DNA of 64,000 bases, taken from MFD01213-c1 sp963704405. Its GTDB lineage: Bacteria > Planctomycetota > Phycisphaerae > Tepidisphaerales > Tepidisphaeraceae. Each line of letters opens with the position of its first letter. Within the stretch, counting starts at the first letter, position 1. The stretch lies in the NCBI GenBank assembly GCA_963704405.1, contig OY969903.1:1426001-1490000 (forward strand), read 5' to 3'. Positions 9,251 to 18,995 of the stretch are shown piece after piece. The notes beneath the pieces were generated by a model. That model was not told the DNA's origin. It ran no database searches and worked only from the letters and a program-made list of their open reading frames with translations. Position numbers and translations under genes: made by a program.

Positions 9251-10303
9251 ATGGCGGCGACGAACCAGGCGATGGTGCTGACGGCGGCGGGGGCGGGGGC
9301 GATTGCGGTGGTGCGTCTGGTGGGGCCGGGGGTGCAAGAATTTTTGAAGCGAAGGTTTTCTCAGACGGTTTCGATCGGCGCCTGTGTTCATGGCGTGCTG
9401 CGCGATGGCAATCGGGTGATTGATGATCCGGTTGTGGTTTGGTGCGCGGCGGATGTTGCTGATTTAAATGTGCATGGAGGGACGTGGGTGGTGCAAACCG
9501 TGCTGGAGCTTGCGAAAGGGGATGGGTTTGAGATCGTACGCGGTGAAAAGGAGAAGCCATTGCCTGAAAAGGCGGTGGATGGGACCACGGAGATTTGGCG
9601 CGAGGTGATGCAGTGGCTGCCGCGGGCGCGGACGGAATTGGCGGTGAGGATGCTGCTGGCACAGCCGGCGGCCTGGGAGAAGTTGGAAGGGCGGATGCGG
9701 AAGAAACAGCCGGGGGTGGCTGGTGATATTGAATTGGCTTTGACGGATCGGCGGCTGGAGTGGTTGCTGGGACAGCCGCGCGTGGCGATTGTGGGAGCGC
9801 CGAATGTGGGAAAGTCAACGCTGGCGAATCAGTTGTTTGGGGAGGAGAAATCGATCACCGCCGACGTGGCGGGGACGACACGAGACTGGATAGGCGAGAT
9901 GGCGAATATCGATGGGCTGGCGGTAATGCTGGTGGACACGCCGGGGCGGCGGGAGACCGCCGATATAATTGAGCGGATGGCGATAGCAGCGGCGGGGGAG
10001 CAGGTGGAAACGGCGGATCTGGTGGTGCTGGTGCTGGACCGGTCTCGCGAAATATCGGAAGAGGAGCGGGGACTTTTGGATCTGTTTGATGATGCGGTTG
10101 TTGTGGCGAATAAAGCGGACTGCGCGGCGGCCTGGAGGGCGGAATCCATTCATGCGATTGAAGTAGTTGCAACTACCGGGATGGGGATGGGCACGGTTCG
10201 GCAGGAGATTTGCCGGCGGTTTGGATGCGAATCGTTTGAAGTGGAGCGGGCGCGGGTTTGGACAGAGCGCCAGAGAAGCCTTTTGGAGCATTGGGGAGCG
10301 TGA
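9251..10303 (+). CDS. MnmE-like GTPase, shortened and without the catalytic C-terminal cysteine
   Basis: About 350 residues. The N-terminal part resembles the folate-binding domain of MnmE (AAGAGAIAVVRLVGPG, then DLNVHGGTWVVQ). A full GTPase domain follows: G1 GAPNVGKST near residue 182, TTRDW, DTPG and NKAD. True MnmE has about 450 residues and ends with a CIGK-type motif whose cysteine is needed for tRNA U34 modification. This protein is 100 residues shorter and ends LLEHWGA without that cysteine. It may therefore be a paralogue that binds GTP without modifying tRNA. I prefer the ATG at 9251, preceded by TGAGGA, over upstream TTG and GTG codons. Confidence 0.75.
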   Translation: MAATNQAMVLTAAGAGAIAVVRLVGPGVQEFLKRRFSQTVSIGACVHGVLRDGNRVIDDPVVVWCAADVADLNVHGGTWVVQTVLELAKGDGFEIVRGEKEKPLPEKAVDGTTEIWREVMQWLPRARTELAVRMLLAQPAAWEKLEGRMRKKQPGVAGDIELALTDRRLEWLLGQPRVAIVGAPNVGKSTLANQLFGEEKSITADVAGTTRDWIGEMANIDGLAVMLVDTPGRRETADIIERMAIAAAGEQVETADLVVLVLDRSREISEEERGLLDLFDDAVVVANKADCAAAWRAESIHAIEVVATTGMGMGTVRQEICRRFGCESFEVERARVWTERQRSLLEHWGA

Positions 10304-10430
10304 GCTATTCGCGGCATGGGACTTTGGCGAACGTTGTTGAGCCGCGCCGCGCCCATGTCGAATGGTTTCAGACACGGGCGAGGCGATCATGCTGTGGTCT
10401 GTTTCACCAGGAGCCGGAATAACGCGGCAA

Positions 10431-12551
10431 TCAGTGATTCAGGAACGGCAGCCGGTAGAAGACATCCTGGTAAGTCGCCAGCACGAAGACGCTGAGCAGG
10501 ATGGCAAGGCCGACGATTTGGGCGATGGATTGGACTTTGGGGCTGACGGGGCCGCCTTTGATTTTTTCGATGATGAGGAAGGTAAAGAGGCCGCCATCGA
10601 CGATGGGGATGGGGAGGAAATTCATCACGGCGAGGTTGGCGCTGATGATGGAGAGGAACCAGAGAAGCCAGGTGGTGCCTTTGTTGGCGAAGCCATAACC
10701 GGCCACGAAAATTCCGACGGGACCGCTGACATTTTTATAGCTGACCGATCCCTGCACCATTCGGCGGACGGTGAGGTAGACCTGAACGAGCGCGTCGCGC
10801 GTTTCGCCGATGCCCCATTGGGCGGCGGTGATGGGATTGCTGGTTTTTCGGATTTCGATGTACTCGTGGAGCATCAACCGCGGCCCGTAGCGGTTCTGGT
10901 GGAGCTCGGCGAGCTGGGTGGATGAGAGGGGGCCAAAAGTGAAGGGGCGTTCTTGTCCGCCGACCAGTGCAATGACGGTGAAAGGCTTGCTGCCGGTGAC
11001 TTGTTTCAAGGCGGCGTCGACATCGCCCCAGGTGGTTGTGCGATTGCCATCGACGGAAACGATTTTTGCTCCTGGAGGGACATTTGCCAGGGCAGCGGGG
11101 CTGTCGGTCACGAGCCCGCCGACGATGGCATCGTTGGCTTCGGCATCGAGTTGGACGCCCATGCCTTTATGGCCGCGCTCGACCGTGTAGCTGGGAACGA
11201 TGTTCGAGATCGTGACCTCTTTGCCTTCACGGAACACCTTGATGTTGACGGCTTCGCCGTGGCTGCCGGCGTCGCTGAACCACTTCATGACATCGGGGCG
11301 CGAAGGGTTGGTGATCTGGTCGCCGCCGTCTTTGGCCGAGGCGATGCCAATGATCACGTCACCGGGCAGGAGTTTTTTCTCGGCAGGGGAGCCTTTCACG
11401 ATCGCATCGAGCATGGTCCGCGGCAACATTCCGGCGAAGTTGAGCGGGTCTTTGGAAAATGGCTCTTCAAAGGCCGGACGGATTTTGACGGTGCGCGTGG
11501 CGCCCTTGGCGTTGACGACAGTTAGCTCGATGGGCTGGCCTTTGGAGTTCTGCATCGCCGCATCGAGCGCGGGGAAATCGCGGGCGTCGGTGACAGCCTT
11601 TCCCTGAATTTGCGTGATGCGGTCGCCCGGTGCGACGGCGAGCGGATCATCCAGCTCAAGGTCTTTGGTTTCTTCGGAGATCGTCTTAACTTCTTCGGGA
11701 TCCAGGCCGCGGAGTTCGTACGGCTGGGTGATGCCGAGCATGAGGAAGTTTTTCGCTTCGTCCTTCGGTTTTCCAGGCTGGATAAAGAGTTGTTCGACCT
11801 GTCCGCTGACGCGCTTTACGTCGATGGGCAGAGCCCGGCCTTCTTCGGATAGCGCGACGTTCATGCCGATCTTGGTGAAATCAGCCTGTGCGCGGCCATC
11901 GAGCGTAAGAATCGTATCGCCGGGCTGGAGCGGCGCGAGTTGCGGCTGCCCATTGACGAGGCGATACGCCGACTGGGCCGGCGAACCGGGCTGAAGATTG
12001 CCGACAATCGCCGGGGCGGCGGGGAGACCAAGCAAAAAGGCGATCATGAAACCAATGGCCGCGAGGATCACATTCATGATTACGCCGGCCGACACAATCA
12101 CCATCCGCTGGCTGATGGTTTTGTTGTTGTAGGCGCGGGGATCGTTGGCGGTGACGCCGGGCTTGAGGTCATCCTGCCCGAGCATTTTCACGTAACCACC
12201 GAGGGGGATCCAGTTCAGACGGTATTCGGTTTCGCTGATGTTGAGCGCCTTGGCGGCTTGCGAAAGCTGTTCGTCGGTGGGGCCTTCGGTGCGCTCTTTG
12301 AATTGAAGCTCACTGTTGTGATGTTCTTCAACGTAGGAGGTAAGGCGCTTTTGAAATTCTTCCTGTGACGATCCCCACCGAAATCCCATCCCCTTCCGCC
12401 ACGAGAACATCGCCTGACCGAATCCGACAGCGAACTGTTCCACCTTCACATCTGCCCACTTGGCCGCCAGGAAGTGGCCGAGCTCATGGAAGAAAATGAC
12501 AAACCCGAAACCAAAGGCAAGAAGAAGAATGCTGGCGAGGGAAGAAAACAT
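10431..12551 (-). CDS. rseP: Site-2 intramembrane metalloprotease RseP with PDZ domains
   Basis: The first membrane helix carries the zinc motif HELGH at residues 22-26, and the last part has NFLPIPIVDGG, which holds the third metal ligand in this family. Between them lie PDZ domains that gate substrate access. At 706 residues it is far longer than E. coli RseP (450), with room for about three PDZ modules plus a 60-residue insert after the first helix (SSQEEFQKRL region). RseP cleaves anti-sigma factors or signal peptides inside the inner membrane after a first cut. It lies downstream of dxr on the same strand with a 115-base gap, the usual bacterial gene pair. Confidence 0.93.
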   Translation of the reverse strand: MFSSLASILLLAFGFGFVIFFHELGHFLAAKWADVKVEQFAVGFGQAMFSWRKGMGFRWGSSQEEFQKRLTSYVEEHHNSELQFKERTEGPTDEQLSQAAKALNISETEYRLNWIPLGGYVKMLGQDDLKPGVTANDPRAYNNKTISQRMVIVSAGVIMNVILAAIGFMIAFLLGLPAAPAIVGNLQPGSPAQSAYRLVNGQPQLAPLQPGDTILTLDGRAQADFTKIGMNVALSEEGRALPIDVKRVSGQVEQLFIQPGKPKDEAKNFLMLGITQPYELRGLDPEEVKTISEETKDLELDDPLAVAPGDRITQIQGKAVTDARDFPALDAAMQNSKGQPIELTVVNAKGATRTVKIRPAFEEPFSKDPLNFAGMLPRTMLDAIVKGSPAEKKLLPGDVIIGIASAKDGGDQITNPSRPDVMKWFSDAGSHGEAVNIKVFREGKEVTISNIVPSYTVERGHKGMGVQLDAEANDAIVGGLVTDSPAALANVPPGAKIVSVDGNRTTTWGDVDAALKQVTGSKPFTVIALVGGQERPFTFGPLSSTQLAELHQNRYGPRLMLHEYIEIRKTSNPITAAQWGIGETRDALVQVYLTVRRMVQGSVSYKNVSGPVGIFVAGYGFANKGTTWLLWFLSIISANLAVMNFLPIPIVDGGLFTFLIIEKIKGGPVSPKVQSIAQIVGLAILLSVFVLATYQDVFYRLPFLNH

Positions 12552-12666
12552 GAAGTTCCTTGGGAGGTGTCCGTGGTCAGTTGTTCATGGTCCGTTGCCG
12601 GAGTTATCCAGTGTTTCTAATAATTCTTAGCAACGGGCAAATGACCGCGGACAATGGATAGTCTTA

Positions 12667-13830
12667 TTATCCAGTCATTTCAGTGACCAAAGTTTCAACC
12701 GCCGCACGTGCCCAGCGGTCTGCTCGGAGAAGATCGTCCAACGTTGGATGCGGCTGAACGTCGTGCTTTTGGATTGTAAGGCCAACCAGCCGGGAAATCT
12801 CCCCAAAGGCGATCTTCCCGGACGTAAATGATGAAACGGCGGCTTCGTTGGCGGCGTTGAGGACTACGCCGGCAGTACCGCCTTTTCGGGCCACATCGTA
12901 AGCGAGCCGAAGCGCAGGAAATCGTTCAAAATCCGGCGGTTCGAATCTTAAGTTAAAGGCCTGAGTCAGATCGAGGCGGCGGCTGATGCCGTTTACGCGA
13001 TCCGGATAAGTCAGTGCATACTGAATCGGCGTTCGCATATCCGGCGGAGAAAGCTGGGCGATCACTGAGCCGTCCACATATTCCACCATCGAATGGATCA
13101 CCGATTCCGGATGGACGACGATCTCAATCTTTTCCGGGGGCAAATCGAAAAGCCAGCAGGCTTCGATCAATTCCAGGCCCTTGTTGAACATGGTGGCGGA
13201 ATCAATCGTGATCTTTCCGCCCATTTTCCAGGTGGGATGGTTCAAGGCGTCGGCGAGGGTGGCGTTTTTTATTTTCTCGGCGGAGGCGGTGCGGAAAGGT
13301 CCCCCGCTGGCGGTGAGGATGATACGGCGGATTTCGTGAGACCGGCCACATTGCATCGATTGAAAAATGGCGGAGTGTTCGGAGTCGACAGGGAGGATGG
13401 GCACGTTTTTTTTTCGAGCCAGGGGGATCAGCAATGAACCGGCGCATACCAGCGATTCTTTATTGGCCAGCGCCAAAGTTTTGCCCGCTTCCACAGCGGC
13501 AAACGCAGCGGGCAGCCCAGCGGCCCCAACCACGGCGGCGACGACAATATCCACATCATCGCGGCGGACGATTTCCGCAAGGCCGGCGGGGCCGACGTAT
13601 AGCCGTGCGCCCAGTTCTTTCAGCGCCGGGGCAACCCGGGCGGCAGATGTTTCATCCGTTACCGCGACGGCGGCGGGGCGATGCCGCTGAACCTGTTCGA
13701 GCAGTTTGTCGATCTGCTTGTGCCCCGAAAGCGCGGTGACGCGGTAAGGCGGCCCGAGATGCTCGATAACTTCGAGCGTGTTGCAGCCAATGGAGCCGGT
13801 TGAGCCGAGGATCGCGATGCGTTTGGTCAA
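12667..13830 (-). CDS. dxr: 1-deoxy-D-xylulose 5-phosphate reductoisomerase
   Basis: The 387-residue protein has the NADPH-binding motif GSTGSIG at residues 9-15, the substrate loop ASGGPFR, and HPTWKMGGKITIDSATM with the catalytic residues of Dxr. It makes 2-C-methyl-D-erythritol 4-phosphate, the committed step of the MEP isoprenoid pathway in the cytoplasm. Length and motif order agree with the family. The next gene on this strand is rseP, an arrangement shared by many bacteria. No oddities. Confidence 0.97.
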   Translation of the reverse strand: MTKRIAILGSTGSIGCNTLEVIEHLGPPYRVTALSGHKQIDKLLEQVQRHRPAAVAVTDETSAARVAPALKELGARLYVGPAGLAEIVRRDDVDIVVAAVVGAAGLPAAFAAVEAGKTLALANKESLVCAGSLLIPLARKKNVPILPVDSEHSAIFQSMQCGRSHEIRRIILTASGGPFRTASAEKIKNATLADALNHPTWKMGGKITIDSATMFNKGLELIEACWLFDLPPEKIEIVVHPESVIHSMVEYVDGSVIAQLSPPDMRTPIQYALTYPDRVNGISRRLDLTQAFNLRFEPPDFERFPALRLAYDVARKGGTAGVVLNAANEAAVSSFTSGKIAFGEISRLVGLTIQKHDVQPHPTLDDLLRADRWARAAVETLVTEMTG

Positions 13831-13869
13831 GGTGGGGAAGATGATATCGGAGGGAGCGGGGGGGACAAG

Positions 13870-14322
13870 TTATCTCCGCGATTGTCCTTTATGCAGATCG
13901 GTTTCCTTGTGTTTTCCCCCGCTGGTTTTCAACACGCTCAGGGCTTTTTTCGGATCGGCGACTTTGAAAATTCCCGTAGTTCTTCCTCCCGGTGCGCCGC
14001 TCGTGCAATAGGCGTAGTTGATGTTGACGTGATTGGCGCCGAGCAGGCCGGCGATGTCGGCCAGTGCGCCGGGGCGGTTGGACATATCAAGGCACAGGAC
14101 ATCGGTTTCCGTCATCGGCAGGTTCAACTTCGACAGCACCTTCCGGGCGGAATCAGGATTGGCGGCGACGATGCGAAGTACACCGTGCTCCTGGGAATCG
14201 ACGAGCGTCATCGCAATGACATTCACTTTTTCATCCGCGAGGGCGCGGGTGACTTGCGCCAGCACGCCGGGTTTGTTTACGAGAAAAATGCTGAGTTGGG
14301 TGAGGGTGCGTGTCTCCGCCAT
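13870..14322 (-). CDS. Tandem ACT-domain protein
   Basis: The 150-residue protein contains two ACT domains: TLTQLSIFLVNKPGVLAQVT at the N-terminus and LDMSNRPGALADIAGLLG near residue 80. Such stand-alone double ACT proteins bind amino acids and act as sensors for biosynthesis enzymes; some relatives in Clostridia and Planctomycetes sit near amino-acid genes. No catalytic domain is attached. It lies 39 bases upstream of dxr on the same strand and could share its transcript. The ligand is unknown. Confidence 0.85.
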   Translation of the reverse strand: MAETRTLTQLSIFLVNKPGVLAQVTRALADEKVNVIAMTLVDSQEHGVLRIVAANPDSARKVLSKLNLPMTETDVLCLDMSNRPGALADIAGLLGANHVNINYAYCTSGAPGGRTTGIFKVADPKKALSVLKTSGGKHKETDLHKGQSRR

Positions 14323-14397
14323 CGATTTGCCTCCGTGAAATGAAATGTCCCGGCCCCGCCGCGGCCAGGTTCCTCGCTTATCCGCAGATCAGTTCCC

Positions 14398-14763
14398 TCA
14401 ATTCGGCAGGACCTTGACTGCTTCGCGCTGCGATTCCCTGATCTTCAGGATTTTATCCAGCCGGGTGATTTTGATCAGTTCCATGAGCTTTGGACCGACG
14501 CCGCACAGGACGAGGCTGGTGTGTTTCAGCTTTGACAGCTTTTTGTTGAGTGTGAGGACGATGCCGATGGCCTGGCTGGAAAGGTATTCGACCTGTTCAA
14601 AATCGAGGATGAGCATGCGCTTATCTTCGGCGTCAACTAGGCGATAGACCACGTCGCCGATCCGTTCGAGCACGAGCGGGTCCATCAGGGACGGTGTGCG
14701 GAATTCCACGACCGTATATTTTTCAATTTCCTGAATCGTAAGGGGTACGTCGCCGGCGCTCAT
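14398..14763 (-). CDS. STAS-domain anti-sigma factor antagonist
   Basis: About 121 residues, one STAS domain. The segment LDFEQVEYLSSQAIGIVL contains the serine that a partner kinase phosphorylates in SpoIIAA/RsbV-type antagonists. When unphosphorylated such proteins bind the anti-sigma kinase and free a sigma factor. No kinase or phosphatase gene is adjacent, so the partner must lie elsewhere. I chose the ATG at 14763 (MSAGDVPLTIQ), which matches the start of the fold; an earlier ATG at 14778 or 14838 is possible. It is divergent to the HemQ-like gene. Confidence 0.85.
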   Translation of the reverse strand: MSAGDVPLTIQEIEKYTVVEFRTPSLMDPLVLERIGDVVYRLVDAEDKRMLILDFEQVEYLSSQAIGIVLTLNKKLSKLKHTSLVLCGVGPKLMELIKITRLDKILKIRESQREAVKVLPN

Positions 14764-14877
14764 AATCGGCGGGAGCATCGCACGAATGCGCCAAACCTGC
14801 AAGTTGGCCCGCACCGGCGAAATCCCGGCGGGTAACACTTATAATGCCGCAGTTGCCTTTATCTGGAGTTCACATCA

Positions 14878-15639
14878 ATGACACAAACAGATTCACCTCA
14901 ATCGTCCGCTTCCCCGCAGGCCGCGGCGGCTGGCGCGCCGGGCGGAGCGCCGTCGATCCAGCGGCAGTTTGTAAATTTCGCATTTTACAAACTCGATCCA
15001 GCCTTTCGCCGGCTGGACGATCATGAAAAATTCCAGGCCCGCAGCGAGTTTCTCAAGCTTTTTCAGAACCCGCGGCCGGGGCTCATGTGTCTGACATACA
15101 GCACCGTCGGGCTTCGGCCTGATTGCGATTTTCTTCTGTGGCGAATCAGCCGGTCCACCGATGATTTTCAGGCGCATACGCAGCAGATTAACAAGTCGCG
15201 GATCGGGGCTTATCTGACTACGCCGCACTCATTTGTTTCGATGACGAAGCGCAGCATGTACATCGATAAGCTCGATCCGTTCCACACGGCCGAGAGCCGC
15301 ACGCACATCATCCCGGGCAAGCGGAAATATCTGTTTGTTTACCCCTTTGTGAAGACGCGCGACTGGTATCTGCTGCCGCTGGAAAAGCGGCAGGAGATCA
15401 TGGACCACCATATTAAAGTGGGCAACGAATTTCCCAGCGTGAAGCTGAACACCACCTACAGCTTCGGGCTCGACGACCAGGAATTTGTGGTGGCGTTTGA
15501 AACAGAAGAGCCGAAAGATTTTCTGGACCTGGTGATGAAGCTGAGGGAAACGCAAAGCAGCAAGTACACATTGCGGGATACGCCCATTTTTACGTGCGTC
15601 CAGTTGCCGATGGAAGAGGTTTTGGATCAGTTATTCTGA
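14878..15639 (+). CDS. Chlorite dismutase-family heme protein, likely coproheme decarboxylase HemQ
   Basis: The 253-residue protein has the Cld-family ferredoxin-like fold. The segment WYLLPLEKRQEIMDHHIKVG resembles the HemQ motif with a lysine near the propionates and the histidine that binds heme iron. HemQ converts coproheme III to heme b at the end of the coproporphyrin-dependent pathway, used by Gram-positive bacteria and several other phyla. True chlorite dismutases have an arginine near the heme; I cannot place that position with certainty here, so chlorite activity is not excluded. The proline/alanine-rich first 30 residues look like a linker, not a signal peptide. Confidence 0.82.
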   Translation: MTQTDSPQSSASPQAAAAGAPGGAPSIQRQFVNFAFYKLDPAFRRLDDHEKFQARSEFLKLFQNPRPGLMCLTYSTVGLRPDCDFLLWRISRSTDDFQAHTQQINKSRIGAYLTTPHSFVSMTKRSMYIDKLDPFHTAESRTHIIPGKRKYLFVYPFVKTRDWYLLPLEKRQEIMDHHIKVGNEFPSVKLNTTYSFGLDDQEFVVAFETEEPKDFLDLVMKLRETQSSKYTLRDTPIFTCVQLPMEEVLDQLF

Positions 15640-15697
15640 GTGAGAGAAAAGCAGGTGAGTGGATGGCGATTAGGTCGGACTATCCGCTATTCACTAC

Positions 15698-16900
15698 ATG
15701 CATTCCCCAATCATTATGGAAATCGCCGGCCTCATTGACGCTCAACTTCCTCTGGTGGTGAACCTGCGCCATCGTCTGCATCGCATTCCCGAGTTGCTTT
15801 TTGAGGAGCACAAAACGGCGGCAATGATTCGGGGGGAACTGGATCGAATTGGAATTGAATATGTTGCCGGTGCGACCCATGCGCCGACAGCCACCGTTGC
15901 TTGGATTGGGGATCGGTCCAAGCCATGCATCGCGTTGCGGGCGGATATTGATGCGTTGCCCATTGAGGAAAAGACGGGGGTTGCATATGCCAGCACGCAT
16001 CCCGGCCGCATGCATGCCTGCGGGCATGATGGGCACTCCGCGATGTTGGTGGGCGCCGCCGCAGTGCTTAAGGGGATGGCAAGCCGGTTGCCGGTGTGTG
16101 TGAAGCTGATCTGGCAGCCGGCGGAAGAAGGCGGCGGGGGAGGCGAGCGCCTCGTGCAGGCCGGTGTGCTGGATGGACGGATTGGTCCCAAGGTCGACGC
16201 GATTTTTGGGCTGCATGGGTGGCCGGGATTGAAGGTGGGAATTGTCGCGACCAAACCGGGAGTGCTGCTGGCGGCGACGGATAGTTTTTCAGCGACGTTT
16301 ATTGGCCGGGGCTGTCATGGCGCGTTTCCGCACCTGGGCCGCGACCCGATCGTGACGGCTTGCGAAGCAGTGCTGAACCTGCAGCAATTTGTCAGCCGCG
16401 AGTATGACCCGACCGACTCGGCAGTTGTCACCATCGGTTCCATCCATGCGGGCACCGCGGTCAACATCATCCCTGATATCGCGACAATCGAAGGGACAGC
16501 GCGGACACTCACAAGCGATGGCCGCCGGATGGTGACGAAGGCGATCGAGCGGCGATGCGCCGGAATCGCCGCGGCGAATGATTGCAACCTGAAATTTGAA
16601 TGGTTCGAAGGTTATCCGGCGACGGTAAATGATCCGGCGATGGCGGATTATGTCGCTCGAATCGCCAAGGCGGCTATAGGGGCTGATCATTATTTACCCG
16701 TCAACAGGCCTTCCATGGGTGGTGAGGATTTTGCCTATTACCTCGAAAAAGTTCCGGGGTGCTTTTTCCTGATCGGGATGGAATCGGCAGATGGGCCGGT
16801 CCATCCGCCGCTGCATAGCGATCACTTTGATTTTACGGACGATGCGATCGGTGTGGGGATGAGGATGTTTGTGGAACTGGCGGCAGGGTGGCGGGGATAA
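15698..16900 (+). CDS. M20 family amidohydrolase (N-acyl amino acid or hippurate hydrolase type)
   Basis: The 400-residue protein begins with LRHRLHRIPELLFEEHKT and carries the metal motif HACGHDGHSAML near residue 107 and the acid WQPAEEGGGG, followed by a lid domain and PSMGGEDFAYYLEKVPG. These define the M20D subfamily, which cleaves acyl groups from amino acids using two metal ions in the cytoplasm. The first ATG is at 15698, a second at 15716 would also fit. No neighbour reveals the substrate. Confidence 0.9.
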   Translation: MHSPIIMEIAGLIDAQLPLVVNLRHRLHRIPELLFEEHKTAAMIRGELDRIGIEYVAGATHAPTATVAWIGDRSKPCIALRADIDALPIEEKTGVAYASTHPGRMHACGHDGHSAMLVGAAAVLKGMASRLPVCVKLIWQPAEEGGGGGERLVQAGVLDGRIGPKVDAIFGLHGWPGLKVGIVATKPGVLLAATDSFSATFIGRGCHGAFPHLGRDPIVTACEAVLNLQQFVSREYDPTDSAVVTIGSIHAGTAVNIIPDIATIEGTARTLTSDGRRMVTKAIERRCAGIAAANDCNLKFEWFEGYPATVNDPAMADYVARIAKAAIGADHYLPVNRPSMGGEDFAYYLEKVPGCFFLIGMESADGPVHPPLHSDHFDFTDDAIGVGMRMFVELAAGWRG

Positions 16901-17396
16901 CCGCGTGCATCGCGGCTGACATGCATGGTGACGAGGATTCATCGCCGGCGCACAAATCGGACAATGGCGGCAATGAAGCGCGAGAAGCCGGATGCGGGAG
17001 CCGGTTCGCCGGAGAGAACGTCGAGCAACGACGCTTTTCCGACGCCGCGGCGCCGGGTGTCGCGGAGGGTGCGGCCGTCTGGCCGCACAGCGCGGCGCGA
17101 GAGATTGTTCTGGCGCCCGAAGGTCATGATGGACAGAAGCTAATCCGTTGGGTGCGGTTCGTAAAGCATTCTTCGGGAAGACACACCCGCGAAGGTGCGG
17201 AGGAACGAAGGAGAATGCAACGCCGGGATGGGTAGGGATAGCCGTGCGATGCAACTCTATCTTCTGCTCGTCCGCCACATTAATCACGCTGCCTCAATGG
17301 TCACCCGTTTAGACGGCAGATATAGTTTTTCTATCGCGCAGGAAGATTTTGGTGAGCGCTTGTGGTTGGGTTCGTTGTCCAGTCTGATGCGTTCAG
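16901..17396. other. Gene-free stretch with a GC-rich hairpin
   Basis: No gene can be supported here. Open frames on both strands exist because of high G+C but show no family motif, and none has a convincing ribosome site. A perfect 8-base stem with a four-base loop lies at 17069-17088 (GTGCGGCC, GTCT, GGCCGCAC) without a T-run, so it is not a plain terminator. The last 150 bases should hold the promoter of the EamA gene. A small structured RNA remains possible. Confidence 0.4.
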
Positions 17397-18271
17397 ATGG
17401 CATCATCATTTGATACTCCCCGACACGCCGCCCGGGGCGTTTTGTTGTTGTCGCTGACTACTTTTCTCTGGGGGACCACGTTTGTCGTCACCAAGGCGGC
17501 GCTTGGGCGTTTCCCGGCAAGCCAGTTGATCTTCGCCCGGTTTCTGATCGCGGCGATTTTATTTTTGCCCTTTCTTCGATTTGGCCGACGGCTTTGGCTC
17601 GCGGCGATTGAGCTGGGGGTGCTGCTTTGGCTGGGATATGCGACGCAGACAATTGGGTTGCAATATACGACGGTCAGCCGCAGCGCGTTTATTACGGCGC
17701 TGCACGTGATCCTGGTGCCTGTGCTGGTGGCGCTGCTGGGGCGGCGGTTCGCGCAGCGATCTGGATCGCGGCGATCTTGGCGCTGGTTGGTGTGGCGCTG
17801 TTGAGCAATGATGGGTCGCCACCCAATCGAGGGGATGGGTGGACGCTGGTGTGCGCGGTCTGCTGGGCGGTTTATATCACGCGCATGGAGAAGTTTGCCC
17901 ATACGCTGCCGACCAAAGCGCTGACAGCGGCGCATCTGTGGGTGGTGATGATCCTTGGCGCAATTTGGACATGGCAGGCGCATGAAGCGGTTCATGCGAT
18001 ACCCTGGGCGGCGGTGATTTATCTTGGGGTCGCCGCCACCGCGGCAACAACGTGGTTTCAGACGGTGGGGCAGCGATATGTCAGCGCTCCACAGGCAGCA
18101 GTGCTTTATACGATGGAGCCGCTTTGGGCGGCGCTGTTTGGATGGATCGTGCTTCGTGAGCGATTTGGGATGCAGGGATGGATGGGGGCGGCGTTAATCA
18201 TCATGGCGGCGATGTTGACACAGCTTCCGTCGGGATGGAGGAGCCCAGAGATTAGACACGGCCCGACTTAG
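17397..18271 (+). CDS. EamA/DMT-family membrane transporter (frameshifted)
   Basis: Read through one lost base, this is a ten-helix drug/metabolite transporter of about 290 residues with two EamA halves. The first half starts TTFLWGTTFVVTKAALG, and the second contains the conserved AAVLYTMEPLWAALFGWIV. These proteins export metabolites or take them up in the inner membrane. The frame breaks at about 17756: RRFAQ must continue as AIWIAAILALVG, and one added G restores it. Substrate unknown. It converges with a GNAT gene; a 7-base stem at 18272-18292 between them may end both transcripts. Confidence 0.83.
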
Positions 18272-18307
18272 CTCGCCGAAGTCGACGGCGAGTTTGGGTT
18301 AGAGGCT

Positions 18308-18934
18308 CTAAACCAATTCCACCTTGTCGGTCTGAATAGTTTCAATCATTTTCGCAATGCGGGGATCGGAAGGAGGAACACTATAGACATCCCGGTAGAT
18401 GGTTTGCAGCCACTGTCGAAGTTGAATCGTCGTAATATTCCCTGGGGCATTTGCGACCATAAGCTCCATCGGGGGGGCATTCCCCATTGGCAGGATGTAG
18501 GAAAGATCGGCGATTCGGCGGCAGCCCAGACGGCGATAGAAGGCGATTCGTCTCGCGCGTTCATCATGTGATAAAGAAAAGCGATCGGCTGAATCAACTT
18601 CGAGCAGCATGGGGCTGCTGTTCGCAAGAACGATCGATGCATGAAAAAGTTCGGCGCCTATGCCGCGGCTTCGATAATTTGGGTCAACGGCGAGATATTC
18701 CAGCAGCGAAAAACCTCGATCCGGCGGGACGAAAATCGTGGCGAAGCCGACAGGGCTTTCAGCTTCAATCGCCACGAGAAGCGTGAAGCCCTTGCGGGTG
18801 ATTACTTCGGTGAGCCATGCCGCCGGTTTTCGTTCGGTTTCGGGGATCGCCTGAAGATAGATGCCTGTAATACGGGTGACGGCGGGGTCAGCGGGATTGG
18901 TGAGGATGCGGATGCTGACAGGGGAAGCGGTCAT
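18308..18934 (-). CDS. GNAT-family N-acetyltransferase
   Basis: About 208 residues from the ATG at 18934. The acetyl-CoA-binding motif appears as LEYLAVDPNYRSRGIGAELF, preceded by VGFATIFVPPDRGFSL and followed by RRIAFYRRLGCRRI, the usual GNAT order. It transfers an acetyl group from acetyl-CoA to an amine of an unknown substrate. The tail (residues 150-208) is longer than the minimal fold. A longer frame to 18997 exists but would overlap the divergent aroA start at 18996, so the later start is preferred. Confidence 0.83.
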   Translation of the reverse strand: MTASPVSIRILTNPADPAVTRITGIYLQAIPETERKPAAWLTEVITRKGFTLLVAIEAESPVGFATIFVPPDRGFSLLEYLAVDPNYRSRGIGAELFHASIVLANSSPMLLEVDSADRFSLSHDERARRIAFYRRLGCRRIADLSYILPMGNAPPMELMVANAPGNITTIQLRQWLQTIYRDVYSVPPSDPRIAKMIETIQTDKVELV

Positions 18935-18995
18935 GTGAATCAGGTACGCGCCGTGAGCAAAGACAGCGGCGGCGGGTGGCACTATACTCGCGGCC

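Noticed and set aside
10362..10925. Acidic open frame opposite rseP
   Set aside because: It is antisense to the well-supported C-terminal part of RseP and shows only a low-complexity Asp/Gly composition.
16939..17127. Small basic frame on the minus strand in the same gap
   Set aside because: The Arg-rich sequence has no ribosome site or known family; it may be real but cannot be supported.
16888..17235. Open frame in the gap after the M20 peptidase
   Set aside because: It overlaps the end of the M20 gene, has no motif, and its composition resembles random GC-rich DNA.
18272..18292. Seven-base stem between the EamA and GNAT genes
   Set aside because: The stem is good but no T-run follows on either strand, so I did not list it as a terminator.
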